From contig NZ_JACYHF010000017.1 of NCBI RefSeq assembly GCF_016482685.1, forward strand, positions 1 to 64,000: a DNA stretch of 64,000 nucleotides. Reading direction: 5' to 3'. Made by a program: the position numbers and the translations under genes. Of the stretch, positions 1 to 9,739 are shown in pieces. Below the pieces are notes generated by a model, which saw only the letters and a list, made by a program, of their open reading frames with translations, did not search any database and was not told where the DNA came from. The stretch comes from Streptomyces sp. DSM 110735. GTDB taxonomy: Bacteria > Actinomycetota > Actinomycetes > Streptomycetales > Streptomycetaceae. The first letter of the stretch is position 1; the number at the start of each line of letters is the position of its first letter.

Positions 1-1172
1 GGTGCCTCGGGTGTCTCCGGTGCGGGCTCCGGGTCCTCTGTCTGGCTCACCGAGCCGTCGCTCGCGCTCCGGGTGCGGCGGGGTCGGGCGGGGGTGCGGG
101 GCTCCTCCGGTGCCTCGGGTGTCTCCGGTGCGGGCTCCGGGTCCTCTGTCTGGCTCACCGAGCCGTCGCTCGCGCTCCGGGTGCGACGGGGTCGGGCGGG
201 GGTGCCTGCGGCGACCTCGCCGGTGGACGGGGCGTCAGCGGGGTTGGCGGTGCCAGCCGTTTCGCCCACCGATCCGGTGCCGTCGGCGCCACCCGCCGAT
301 CCAGCCCCGGTGTCCCCAGCAGCCTCCGTCGCCCCCGCGATCTGGCTCACCGAGCCGTCCGAGGCGGAGCGGGAACGGCGCACCGGACGCTCCGCCGGTG
401 CGGAAGCGTCCTGGCTCACCGAGCCTTCCGACGCAGAACGCGTACGCCGCTCCGTCGCCGGAGGCGTCTGGCTGGCCGAGCCCTCCGACGCCGAGCGTGT
501 GCGACGTGCCGGGCGGTCCGCCGCCGCGGACTCCGCGCCGGGGGAGCCCTCCGTGGCCGAGCGGGTGCGGCGGGCGGGGCGTTCGCGGGTCGGGGCAGGA
601 GGGAGCTGGCCCTTCAGGGGGCCCCATTCGTTGGGGTCCGGGACGCCCGGGGGGAGCATCTGGCGGCGCTTGGGGGTGCCGTGTTCCGACTCGCCGGGTT
701 CCTTGGCGCCGGGCCATGCCTTGGCGACGCGGGCGGCGAGGACGAAGTCCTTGCGGAGGGGGTGACCCTCGAAGTTCTCGGGGAGGAGGAGGTGTTCGAG
801 TCCGGGGTGGCCCGTGAAGTCGACGCCGAACATCTCGTGGGTCTCGCGCTCGTGCCAGGCGGCACCCGCGTAGACGCCGACGGCGGACGGCAGGACCGGC
901 GCCGCGTGCGGCACGGTCGTACGGACGAGCAGGCGCCGTACGGGACCCAGGGCCACCACGTGCGCGGAGACCCGGAAACCCGTGCCGGGCTCGTCCACCG
1001 CGCTCAGCCAGTCGAAGTACGTGCAGGTCAGGGTCGTACGCGCCGTTTCCAGGGCGTCGAGCCAGGCGTCCGGGGCGACGTCCACCGTGAGGACGTCGTA
1101 CGACTCCTCCGCCGTGGCCCCCGGTCCGAACAGTTCCTCGGTGTCGGCGGGCAGCCAGCCGGTCGTCGTCAT
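1..1172 (-). CDS. nuoC2: NADH-quinone oxidoreductase subunit C of a second nuo cluster (NuoC2), 3' end outside the window
   Basis: NuoC2 is a peripheral-arm subunit of complex I (30-kDa family) that helps hold the quinone-reducing module. The ATG at 1172-1170 overlaps the nuoB2 stop codon (ATGA). The first ~190 residues are a standard NuoC fold and include the family signature AWHERETHEMFGVDF. After residue ~191 comes a low-complexity Arg/Ser/Pro/Glu tail in which RRTRSAS-D/E-GSVSQ recurs at least six times before the window ends. No stop codon is reached, so total length is unknown; at least 390 codons are present, against about 240 for the other NuoC in this window (46305-47039). The tail should be disordered. 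The core assignment is secure; the role of the tail is unknown. Confidence 0.9.
   Translation of the reverse strand, partial: MTTTGWLPADTEELFGPGATAEESYDVLTVDVAPDAWLDALETARTTLTCTYFDWLSAVDEPGTGFRVSAHVVALGPVRRLLVRTTVPHAAPVLPSAVGVYAGAAWHERETHEMFGVDFTGHPGLEHLLLPENFEGHPLRKDFVLAARVAKAWPGAKEPGESEHGTPKRRQMLPPGVPDPNEWGPLKGQLPPAPTRERPARRTRSATEGSPGAESAAADRPARRTRSASEGSASQTPPATERRTRSASEGSVSQDASAPAERPVRRSRSASDGSVSQIAGATEAAGDTGAGSAGGADGTGSVGETAGTANPADAPSTGEVAAGTPARPRRTRSASDGSVSQTEDPEPAPETPEAPEEPRTPARPRRTRSASDGSVSQTEDPEPAPETPEA
3..205. repeat. Tandem 108-bp repeat encoding part of the NuoC2 tail
   Basis: Bases 3-97 and 111-205 are the same ~95-bp sequence with one visible mismatch near 184 (gcggcg versus gcgacg). 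The period is 108 bp, or 36 codons, so the reading frame is kept. Each unit encodes a PARPRRTRSASDGSVSQ segment followed by an acidic Pro/Glu linker. Less regular copies of the RSAS motif continue to about position 570. The array may extend beyond the left window edge. Confidence 0.95.
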
Positions 1173-1792
1173 CGCGCGTCCCCCTGGACAGGGGCGGCGG
1201 GCGGCTTGACCAGACCGCTCTGGAGGGCGGCGGCGGAGGGCCTGGCGGAGCCGTACCGCTCGCCCAGCGACTCGCGCGCGATCTTCTCCTGGAGCTTGAG
1301 GATGCCCTGGAGGAGCGCCTCGGGGCGCGGCGGGCAGCCGGGGACGTACACGTCGACCGGGATGATCTGGTCGACGCCCTTGGTGACGGAGTACGAGTCC
1401 CAGTACGGTCCGCCGCAGTTGGAGCAGGCGCCGAAGGAGATGACGTACTTCGGCTCGGGCATCTGCTCGTAGAGCCGCTTCACGGCGGGCGCCATCTTGT
1501 CGGTGACCGTGCCGGAGACGACCATCAGGTCCGCCTGGCGGGGACCCGGCGCGAAGGGGATGACGCCGAGGCGGATGAAGTCGTGCCGGGCCATCGACGC
1601 GGCGATGAACTCGATCGCGCAGCAGGCGAGACCGAAGTTGAAGACCCAGAGGGAGTAGCGGCGGCCCCAGTTGAGGACGACCTTCATCGGCTCGGGGGCG
1701 AGCCGGGCGAGCGCGCCGAGCCGCTTCGGCTCGGGCAGCGGCACCGGCTCGGCGGAGGCGGCGGCGGAGGTCGCGGCCGGGTTCACGTCCAT
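1169..1792 (-). CDS. nuoB2: NADH-quinone oxidoreductase subunit B of the second cluster (NuoB2)
   Basis: NuoB2 (207 aa) is the complex I subunit that carries the terminal 4Fe-4S cluster N2 next to the quinone site. All cluster ligands are visible: the tandem Cys pair in FGLACCAIEF, the Cys in FGACSNCGG, and the Cys in VPGCPPRPEALL. The ATG at 1792 lies inside the end of nuoA2, and the stop overlaps the nuoC2 start, so the three genes are translationally coupled. It is clearly diverged from the NuoB at 47036-47590, with an N-terminal PLPEPKRLGALARLAPEPMK segment and a Pro/Ala-rich C-terminal tail. It therefore belongs to a distinct complex rather than a recent duplicate. Confidence 0.95.
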   Translation of the reverse strand: MDVNPAATSAAASAEPVPLPEPKRLGALARLAPEPMKVVLNWGRRYSLWVFNFGLACCAIEFIAASMARHDFIRLGVIPFAPGPRQADLMVVSGTVTDKMAPAVKRLYEQMPEPKYVISFGACSNCGGPYWDSYSVTKGVDQIIPVDVYVPGCPPRPEALLQGILKLQEKIARESLGERYGSARPSAAALQSGLVKPPAAPVQGDAR

Positions 1793-2211
1793 GTCAGGAC
1801 GCCCTTCTTGTATGCGTACAGCAGGCCGACGGCGAGGAAGCCCAGGAAGATGAACATCTCCACGAGGGTCGTCGCGCCATAGCCGGGGGCGGCGAAGACC
1901 GTCGCCCAGGGGAACAGGAAGATCGAGTCGACGGCGAAGATCACGTAGAGGAACGCGTACACGTAGTAGCGGACCTGGGTGTGCGCCCAGCCCTCGCCGA
2001 CCGGGTCGACGCCGCACTCGTACGTCATGAGCTTCTCGGGGGTGGGAACGACCGGCCGCAGCAGCCGTCCCGCGCCGAAGGCGACCGCGACGAAGAGCAC
2101 GCCGACGACGGCGAGCAGCCCCACGACCGAGTACGACCCGAAGTACGACCCGGGGTGGTCCGCCGCGAGGCTGGCCGCGGCGACCGTCGAGTCCCCCAAC
2201 GTCTCCCGCAC
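1783..2211 (-). CDS. nuoA2: NADH-quinone oxidoreductase subunit A of the second cluster (NuoA2)
   Basis: NuoA2 (142 aa) is a three-helix membrane subunit at the junction of the two complex I arms. The family signature is present: LMTYECGVDPVGEGW, then VRYYVYAFLYVIFAVDSIFLF and PWATVF. I chose the GTG at 2211 because AGGAG lies 7 nt upstream; an upstream in-frame start at 2307 would add ~32 residues unlike the family. It is the first gene of the leftward nuo2 operon and overlaps nuoB2 by 10 nt. The ~245-bp gap to the divergent kinase gene must hold both promoters. Confidence 0.93.
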   Translation of the reverse strand: MRETLGDSTVAAASLAADHPGSYFGSYSVVGLLAVVGVLFVAVAFGAGRLLRPVVPTPEKLMTYECGVDPVGEGWAHTQVRYYVYAFLYVIFAVDSIFLFPWATVFAAPGYGATTLVEMFIFLGFLAVGLLYAYKKGVLTWT

Positions 2212-2237
2212 CGTCCTTCTCCTCGCTCCCTGACCTG

Positions 2238-2277
2238 TGTGATCCGCGTGCCCTGGGTGACCCCTGTGAACCGCGTG
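2238..2277. promoter_or_regulatory. Direct repeat in the nuoA2/sensor-kinase intergenic region
   Basis: TGTGATCCGCGTG (2238-2250) and TGTGAACCGCGTG (2265-2277) are 13-bp direct repeats with one mismatch and starts 27 bp apart. They sit 27-66 bp upstream of the nuoA2 start codon. TGTGAA resembles half of the actinobacterial Rex operator, but no good inverted partner is present. This is a candidate regulator site only. Confidence 0.35.
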
Positions 2278-2455
2278 ACGTGACGCGATCCGAGGGTCTG
2301 TATGCACGGGAGTCTAGGCCCTGGCAAAGGAGCGGTAAGCAGGTCGTCACGCGCTGAGAGGGGCGGGAAGGGGCGCGGGGTGGGGTTTTCCCCCGGGGGC
2401 GGAAGGCGGACTGCCGCATGGCGCGGGGGGTGTGGGACACGGCAGGCTGACCGCC

Positions 2456-3754
2456 ATGACCGCTGCCGCCTCCGCCGCGAGCCGGGACGAGGGCAACGTC
2501 CGGACCGCTCACGCCCTCCCGACCGACGCCGCTCACGCCCTCCGGACCGACGCCCGTGGGACGGACCACGCCCGCCGGACCGACGCCCCCGTCTCCCCCT
2601 CCGACGCCGAACCCCTCTCCCCCGCCCGGCTCCCCTTCGGTGGCCAGACCTGGAAGGAGATCGCGTTCCTTCTGCTGAACCTGCCGGTGGCGGTGTTCGG
2701 GTTCACCTATGTCGTCACCTGCGTGTCCGTCAGCGCGGGGCTGACGGTGACGGTGCTCGGGCTGCCGCTGCTCGCGGGCTGTCTGCTGGGGGCGCGGCTG
2801 CTCGGGCGGCTGGAGCGGGCGCGGGTGGGCGGGCTGCTCGGGGTGCGGGTGCCCGAGCCGTCGCCGCTGGCGGTGCTGCGCGGACGGGACCGGAGGGCGG
2901 CGCGGCGGCTGTGGCTCGTGCTGCGTGATCCGGTGGGCTGGCGGGCGCTGCTCTACTTCTTCATCCGGCTGCCCTGGGGCATCTTCACCTTCTGCACGGT
3001 CCTGACCTCGCTGTTCGTGCTCTGGCCGGTACTGTCGTTCATCGCCCGGGGACTGACGAACGTGGACCGGGCGCTGGCCCGGGGTCTGCTGTCGCCCTCG
3101 GACGAGCTGGAGCGGCGGATAGCCGAGCTGGAGTCCGACCGGGGAGTGGTCGTGGACACGGCGGCGGCGGACCTGCGGCGCATCGAGCGGGACCTGCACG
3201 ACGGGGCTCAGGCGCGCCTGGTCAACCTCGCCATGGAGCTGGGGCTCGCCAAGGAGAAGCTGCTGGAGGACCCGGAGACCGCCGCCCGCATGGTCGACGA
3301 CGCCCACGGCGAGGTGAAGACCGCCCTGCGGGAGCTGCGCGACCTCGCCCGGGGCATCCACCCCGCCGTCCTCACCGACCGCGGACTCGACGCGGCGCTC
3401 TCCTCCATCGCCGCCCGCTGCACGGTCCCGGTGACCGTCACCACGGATCTCCCCACGCGCCCCGCCCCCGCCATCGAGGGCATCGCCTACTACACCGCCA
3501 GCGAACTCCTCCAGAACATCAGCAAACACAGCCGCGCCCACCACGCCACCGTCGACCTCTGGCGCACCGACGACCGCCTGATGCTCCAGGTCCGCGACGA
3601 CGGCACGGGCGGCGCGACCGCCTCCCCCGGCGGCGGTCTCCACGGCCTCACCGAACGCCTCGGCGCGGTCGACGGGCTCCTCCTGATCGACTCCCCGCCG
3701 GGCGGCCCGACGACGATCACGGCGGAACTGCCGTGGCGGGACCGGATGGCGTAG
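2456..3754 (+). CDS. Sensor histidine kinase, NarL/DesK type (first of two paralogues)
   Basis: A 432-aa membrane kinase starting at ATG 2456; a GTG at 2432 would add 8 residues. The N-terminal ~210 residues contain at least four hydrophobic segments typical of the Streptomyces 'sensor domain' seen in such kinases. The HisKA_3 dimerisation helix follows with RRIERDLHDGAQARL, where His248 is the expected phospho-acceptor. The HATPase domain has the N box (YYTASELLQNISKHSRAH) and G boxes (VRDDGTGG, GGGLHGLTERL). It lies upstream of a near-twin kinase (5362-6702) and one response regulator (6821-7492), and is divergent from nuoA2. The stimulus is unknown. Confidence 0.93.
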   Translation: MTAAASAASRDEGNVRTAHALPTDAAHALRTDARGTDHARRTDAPVSPSDAEPLSPARLPFGGQTWKEIAFLLLNLPVAVFGFTYVVTCVSVSAGLTVTVLGLPLLAGCLLGARLLGRLERARVGGLLGVRVPEPSPLAVLRGRDRRAARRLWLVLRDPVGWRALLYFFIRLPWGIFTFCTVLTSLFVLWPVLSFIARGLTNVDRALARGLLSPSDELERRIAELESDRGVVVDTAAADLRRIERDLHDGAQARLVNLAMELGLAKEKLLEDPETAARMVDDAHGEVKTALRELRDLARGIHPAVLTDRGLDAALSSIAARCTVPVTVTTDLPTRPAPAIEGIAYYTASELLQNISKHSRAHHATVDLWRTDDRLMLQVRDDGTGGATASPGGGLHGLTERLGAVDGLLLIDSPPGGPTTITAELPWRDRMA

Positions 3755-3787
3755 ACGGGACCGTACGGCGTAGGAGCGGGCGCCCGC

Positions 3788-4750
3788 CTAATGCGTCGAG
3801 GGCGCCAGCACCAGCCGCCCCCGCAGCCCGCCCTCCGCCAACCGCTCGTGCGCCCGTGCCGCCCCCTCCAGCGGGAGCACGTCCGCCACCCGCAACGTCA
3901 GGCCCAGCGCGGCGAGGCCGGCCAACGCCACCCCGTCCGCGCTGATCCACTGCTCATGGGTCCGGATGCCGCGCAGCGGAGGCGGCGCCGTCCCCACGGC
4001 CGCCGTGACGTACGCACCCCGCGTGCGCACGGCGGCCAGGGCCCGGATGCCGAGTCCGGCCGTGTCGAGGACGGCGTCGACCCCGCCCGGGATCACCCGC
4101 CGGACCTCGGCCGCGAGCGCGGAGGCATCCCGCCCGACGGTCCGTCCCGCACCGAGGCCGCGCACGAACTCCCTGTCCCGCGCGCCTACTTGGGCCACGA
4201 CACGCAGACCGCGCCGTACCGCCAGTTCCACGGCGAAGCCGCCCACCGCCCCGGCCGCGCCGGTCACCAGCAGGGTGTCGCCGGGGGCGAGGTCCAGCGC
4301 GTCCAGGGACTGCGCGGCCGTGAGGCCGTTCAGCGGCAGGGTCGCGGCGGCCACCGGGGAGACACCGGGCGGCGTCGGCGCCACCGCCGCCGCGTCCAGC
4401 ACCACGTACTCCGCATACGTCCCCAGCGACACGTCCAGCAGATCACGCAGCCCGATCACCGGCTCCCCCGGCGCGAACGCCGTCACCCCGGCCCCGGGCC
4501 GGTCGACCACGCCCGCAACGTCCCAGCCGAGGCCCGTGCACGACCGCGCCGCCATCAGCCCGCCCTCGACCAGCGCGCCGGAACGGGTGGCCAGATCGAC
4601 AGGGTTGACCGTCGCCGCCTCGACCCGGATCCGTATCTGTCCGGGCCCTGGTTCCGGCAGCGGAACCGTCACCGTCTCCAGCACCTCGGTCCCGCCGTAC
4701 CCCCGGGCCACCACCGCCCGCATCGTCCCGCCCGCGTTCTCAGCGCTCAT
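3788..4750 (-). CDS. NAD(P)-dependent alcohol dehydrogenase/quinone oxidoreductase family protein (MDR)
   Basis: A zinc-free medium-chain reductase of ~320 aa. The N-terminal GroES-like domain starts MRAVVARGYGGTEVLETV, and a Rossmann domain follows with the NADP-binding loop LVTGAAGAVGGFAVELA. The structural Cys cluster and catalytic zinc ligands of true alcohol dehydrogenases are absent, which fits quinone oxidoreductase-type enzymes that reduce quinones or enones by two electrons. ATG 4750 is preferred; a GTG at 4759 is possible. It is divergent from an HxlR regulator, with a perfect palindrome in between, so it is probably that regulator's target. Confidence 0.85.
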   Translation of the reverse strand: MSAENAGGTMRAVVARGYGGTEVLETVTVPLPEPGPGQIRIRVEAATVNPVDLATRSGALVEGGLMAARSCTGLGWDVAGVVDRPGAGVTAFAPGEPVIGLRDLLDVSLGTYAEYVVLDAAAVAPTPPGVSPVAAATLPLNGLTAAQSLDALDLAPGDTLLVTGAAGAVGGFAVELAVRRGLRVVAQVGARDREFVRGLGAGRTVGRDASALAAEVRRVIPGGVDAVLDTAGLGIRALAAVRTRGAYVTAAVGTAPPPLRGIRTHEQWISADGVALAGLAALGLTLRVADVLPLEGAARAHERLAEGGLRGRLVLAPSTH

Positions 4751-4784
4751 GCCGCTCACCGTAGGGAGGGCTACTCTCCAGCAG

Positions 4785-4798
4785 GAAGTACGTACTTC
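4785..4798. promoter_or_regulatory. Perfect 14-bp palindrome, probable HxlR operator
   Basis: GAAGTACGTACTTC is a perfect palindrome 34 bp upstream of the oxidoreductase start and 29 bp upstream of the HxlR start. The TACTT/AAGTA half-sites match the kind of site bound by HxlR/DUF24 regulators. Its position allows repression of both genes. Confidence 0.7.
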
Positions 4799-4827
4799 GA
4801 GGTGCCCTCGGCACCGAAAGGAGAGCC

Positions 4828-5226
4828 ATGCCCACCCGCACCGCCGCGCAGCGCAGGACCGAGGCGAAGCGCGAGTACGACGCCTACCTCGCCGAATGCC
4901 CGGCCCGCCAGCTCCTGGACCGCATCGCCGACAAGTGGGTCAGCCTCACGGTCACCGCGCTCGCCGACGGCCCGAAGCGGTACAGCGACCTGCACCGCAG
5001 GCTGGCCGGGGTGAGCCAGAAGATGCTTACCCAGACCCTCCGGCACCTGGAGCGCGACGGCCTGGTCACCCGGACCGTGACCCCCGCCGTCCCCGTCCGC
5101 GTCGACTACGCGCTCACCCCGCTCGGCCGTTCCCTCCTGCCCGTCATGCGCGCGATCAAGGGCTGGGCCGAGGACCACATGGCCGAGGTGTGGGAGGCCC
5201 GCGTCGCCTACGACGCCCGGGACTGA
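4828..5226 (+). CDS. HxlR-family (DUF24) winged-helix regulator
   Basis: A 132-aa MarR-like winged-helix DNA-binding protein. The start is secure: AAAGGAGAG lies just upstream of ATG 4828. It has the family layout: a conserved N-terminal Cys (Cys24 in AECPARQLLDRI), the DKW motif, the recognition region RLAGVSQKMLTQTLRHLERD, and the wing with RVDYALTPLGRSL. In related regulators the single N-terminal Cys senses thiol oxidants or quinones. The divergent oxidoreductase gene and intervening palindrome point to local, redox-responsive control. This pair splits the two kinase paralogues and may be an insertion into the two-component locus. Confidence 0.9.
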   Translation: MPTRTAAQRRTEAKREYDAYLAECPARQLLDRIADKWVSLTVTALADGPKRYSDLHRRLAGVSQKMLTQTLRHLERDGLVTRTVTPAVPVRVDYALTPLGRSLLPVMRAIKGWAEDHMAEVWEARVAYDARD

Positions 5227-5361
5227 CCCACAGCCCGCCGGAGGCCGAACGGTAGGGAAAACCCCCGCCCACCACACCGGCCCACGTCATGGCCCCGCGC
5301 CCATCCCCCGCGGGAGCCTGGAGGCACGTTCGGACAGGTGACGAGAGGACGGTTCGCGGCG

Positions 5362-6702
5362 ATGGCCACCGAGTACGACGGACAGGGGTACCGGGTTTCC
5401 AGTGCATCCGGCGGCGGGCGGAGCCCTCGTGTGCCGGCCGGGTTGCGGGCGCCGTTCGAGGGGCGGACCTGGCGGGAGTTCGGGTATGTGCTGCTGAGCC
5501 TGCCGATCGCGATCGCGATGTTCGTGTGGGCGGTGACGGCGGTGTCGCTCGGCGCGGGGCTGCTGGTGACGTTCGTCGGGGTTCCGGTGCTGGCGCTGGG
5601 GCTTGCGGGCTGCCGGGGGTTCGGGGCGCTGGAGCGGGCGCGGGCGCGCGGGCTGCTCCGGGTCGAGGTGGCGGAGCCGGAGCCGCTGACCGTACGGGGA
5701 CCCGGTGCCCTCGCCTGGATCGGCGCCGTGCTGAAGAGCGGCAGCTCCTGGCGGACCCTCCTCTTCGCGCTGCTCCGCTTCCCGTGGGCGGTGTTCTCCT
5801 TCGCGGTCGGGCTGAGCTTCTGGACGTACGGCTGGGCGCTGCTGACGTACCCGCTGTGGTTCTGGGTGTTCCCGATGTACGCCGGGCAGGGCGGCATCCA
5901 GCTCTACGGCGACGCGCACCACAGCGTGTATCTGGACAACCCCTTCGAGATCACCGTGACCGCGCTGACCGGTCTGGTGTTCACGCTGCTCACGCCGTGG
6001 GTCCTGCGGGGTCTGACCACGGTGGACGGGCTGCTGGTGCGCGGGCTGCTCGGTCCCTCGCGGCTCGCGCGGCGTGTGGAGCGGCTGGAGTCGGGGCGCG
6101 GGACGGTGGTGGACACGGCGGCGGCGGACCTGCGGCGCATCGAGCGGGATCTGCACGACGGCGCCCAGGCGCGGCTGGTCAACCTCGCCATGGACCTCGG
6201 TCTCGCGAAGGAGAAGCTGCGCGAGGACCCGGAGGCGGCTGCCCGCATGGTCGACGAGGCGCACGGCGAGGTGAAGACCGCCCTGCGGGAGCTGCGCGAC
6301 CTGGCGCGGGGCATCCATCCCGCCGTCCTCACCGACCGGGGTCTCGACCCGGCGCTCTCCTCCGTCGCCAGCCGCTGCACGGTCCCGGTGACCGTCACCA
6401 CCGACCTGCCGAGCCGTCCCGCCCCCGCCATCGAGGGCATCGCGTACTACACCGCCTCCGAGCTGCTCCAGAACATCAGCAAGCACAGCCGCGCCCACCG
6501 CGCCACCGTCGACCTCTGGCGCACCGACGACCGGCTGATGCTGCTGGTCACGGACGACGGTGTGGGCGGCGCCGACCCCGCCAAGGGCTCCGGACTCGCG
6601 GGTCTGTCGGCGCGCCTGGGCGCCGTGGACGGTCTGCTGGTGGTCGACTCCCCGCCCGGCGGTCCGACCCGGATCACGGCGGAACTTCCCTGGCGGGACT
6701 GA
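5362..6702 (+). CDS. Sensor histidine kinase, NarL/DesK type (second paralogue)
   Basis: A 446-aa membrane kinase from ATG 5362; a GTG at 5338 would add 8 residues. The domain order matches the kinase at 2456-3754: a multi-helix sensor region, a HisKA_3 helix with RRIERDLHDGAQARL (His265), then HATPase (NISKHSRAHRATV, VTDDGVGGA, LAGLSARLGAV). In the ~150 residues around the H and N boxes only about a dozen positions differ from the first kinase. The sensor regions differ, and this one has an extra loop (~residues 160-200) between hydrophobic segments. The response regulator gene follows about 120 bp downstream. Confidence 0.93.
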   Translation: MATEYDGQGYRVSSASGGGRSPRVPAGLRAPFEGRTWREFGYVLLSLPIAIAMFVWAVTAVSLGAGLLVTFVGVPVLALGLAGCRGFGALERARARGLLRVEVAEPEPLTVRGPGALAWIGAVLKSGSSWRTLLFALLRFPWAVFSFAVGLSFWTYGWALLTYPLWFWVFPMYAGQGGIQLYGDAHHSVYLDNPFEITVTALTGLVFTLLTPWVLRGLTTVDGLLVRGLLGPSRLARRVERLESGRGTVVDTAAADLRRIERDLHDGAQARLVNLAMDLGLAKEKLREDPEAAARMVDEAHGEVKTALRELRDLARGIHPAVLTDRGLDPALSSVASRCTVPVTVTTDLPSRPAPAIEGIAYYTASELLQNISKHSRAHRATVDLWRTDDRLMLLVTDDGVGGADPAKGSGLAGLSARLGAVDGLLVVDSPPGGPTRITAELPWRD

Positions 6703-6820
6703 GCCGGGCGGCGACAGCACAGCCGAGGTGGAGAGACCCCCGCACCGCCCTCTTTGCTGGGATGCTGGTCCCGTGGTGGACAAGGCGTCGTGGCAACGGG
6801 CTGTGGGGGGCCGGGAGATC

Positions 6821-7492
6821 GTGGAGAACAGGGTGCGCGTGGTCATCGCCGAGGACTCGGTGCTGCTCAGGGAGGGGCTGACCCGGCTGCTGACCGACCG
6901 GGGTCACGAGGTGGTCGCCGGGGTCGGGGACGCGAAGGCGCTGGTCAAGACCGTCACCGAGCTGAACGCGGCGGGCGAGCTGCCGGACGTGGTGGTGGCG
7001 GACGTACGGATGCCCCCGACCCACACCGACGAGGGCGTACGCGCCGCGGTCGAGCTGCGCAAGGCGCACCCGGGGCTCGGGGTGCTGGTCCTTTCGCAGT
7101 ACGTGGAGGAGCGGTACGCCACCGAGCTGCTGGCCGCGTCCAGCCGGGGCGTGGGGTATCTGCTGAAGGACCGGGTCGCCGACGTGCGCGAGTTCGTGGA
7201 CGCGGTGGTCCGGGTGGCCGGGGGCGGTACGGCGCTCGACCCCGAGGTCGTCGCGCAGTTGCTCGGGCGCAGCCGCAGGCAGGATGTGCTGGCCGGGCTG
7301 ACCCCGCGCGAGCGCGAGGTGCTGGGGCTGATGGCGGAGGGGCGGACGAACTCGGCGGTGGCCAAGCAGTTGGTGGTCAGCGACGGCGCGGTGGAGAAGC
7401 ACGTCAGCAACATCTTCCTCAAGCTGGGGCTCGCCCCGAGCGAGGGGGACCACCGGCGGGTGCTGGCGGTGCTGACGTACCTGAACTCGTAG
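6821..7492 (+). CDS. NarL/FixJ-family response regulator
   Basis: A 223-aa regulator whose receiver domain starts RVRVVIAEDSVLLREGL. Acidic pocket residues are followed by phospho-acceptor Asp61 (VVVADVRMPP) and conserved Lys in GYLLKDRV. The C-terminal LuxR-type helix-turn-helix has LTPREREVLGLMAEGRTN and VEKHVSNIF. GTG 6821 is preferred because it places the start directly before the receiver and has GGGAG upstream; a GTG at 6773 is possible. It is the only regulator for two neighbouring kinases. Likely targets by position are nuo2 and korAB on either side, which is inference. Confidence 0.93.
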   Translation: MENRVRVVIAEDSVLLREGLTRLLTDRGHEVVAGVGDAKALVKTVTELNAAGELPDVVVADVRMPPTHTDEGVRAAVELRKAHPGLGVLVLSQYVEERYATELLAASSRGVGYLLKDRVADVREFVDAVVRVAGGGTALDPEVVAQLLGRSRRQDVLAGLTPREREVLGLMAEGRTNSAVAKQLVVSDGAVEKHVSNIFLKLGLAPSEGDHRRVLAVLTYLNS

Positions 7493-7503
7493 GGGACGTG
7501 TCC

Positions 7504-7533
7504 GCGCCCGTAGGGGCGCTCCCCTACGGGCGC
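7504..7533 (+). terminator. Hairpin terminator after the response regulator
   Basis: A perfect 13-bp stem (7504-7516 with 7521-7533) closes a CGCT loop, 12 bp after the response-regulator stop. There is no U-tract, as is common for Streptomyces terminators. It separates the two-component genes from korAB. Confidence 0.75.
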
Positions 7534-7810
7534 CGTGGGGGTCACTCCTTATGGGGACTGTTCTCACGGGGACTGTTCGCGTCCGGCGCCGGGGGAACCC
7601 GGGTGAAACCAGGGGCCACCTGGGGAGTGTCTTTCGAGTGGTCCTCGGGGGTGACGGGAAATCATGAGCTGTCAGCCCGCGAGGCCGTCCCGGGGAGCCG
7701 TCCACCATGTGGATTCCCTCGGAAGGCGACCCTAACCGACGTAGGGTTGATCCTGGACGGCCGGTGGGACGGCCGCCCATGGACAGCCGCCTCGAAGGAG
7801 GTCCAGTTCA

Positions 7811-9731
<1,921 letters not shown>

Positions 9732-9739
<8 letters not shown>

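Noticed and set aside
3..205. CRISPR-like interpretation of the 108-bp repeat
   Set aside because: Repeats are adjacent, in frame and encode a protein tail; there are no unique spacers of constant size.
1793..3643. Open frame on the - strand running upstream of NuoB2
   Set aside because: It overlaps nuoA2 and a clear kinase gene. The recognisable protein begins at NuoB2's ATG 1792.
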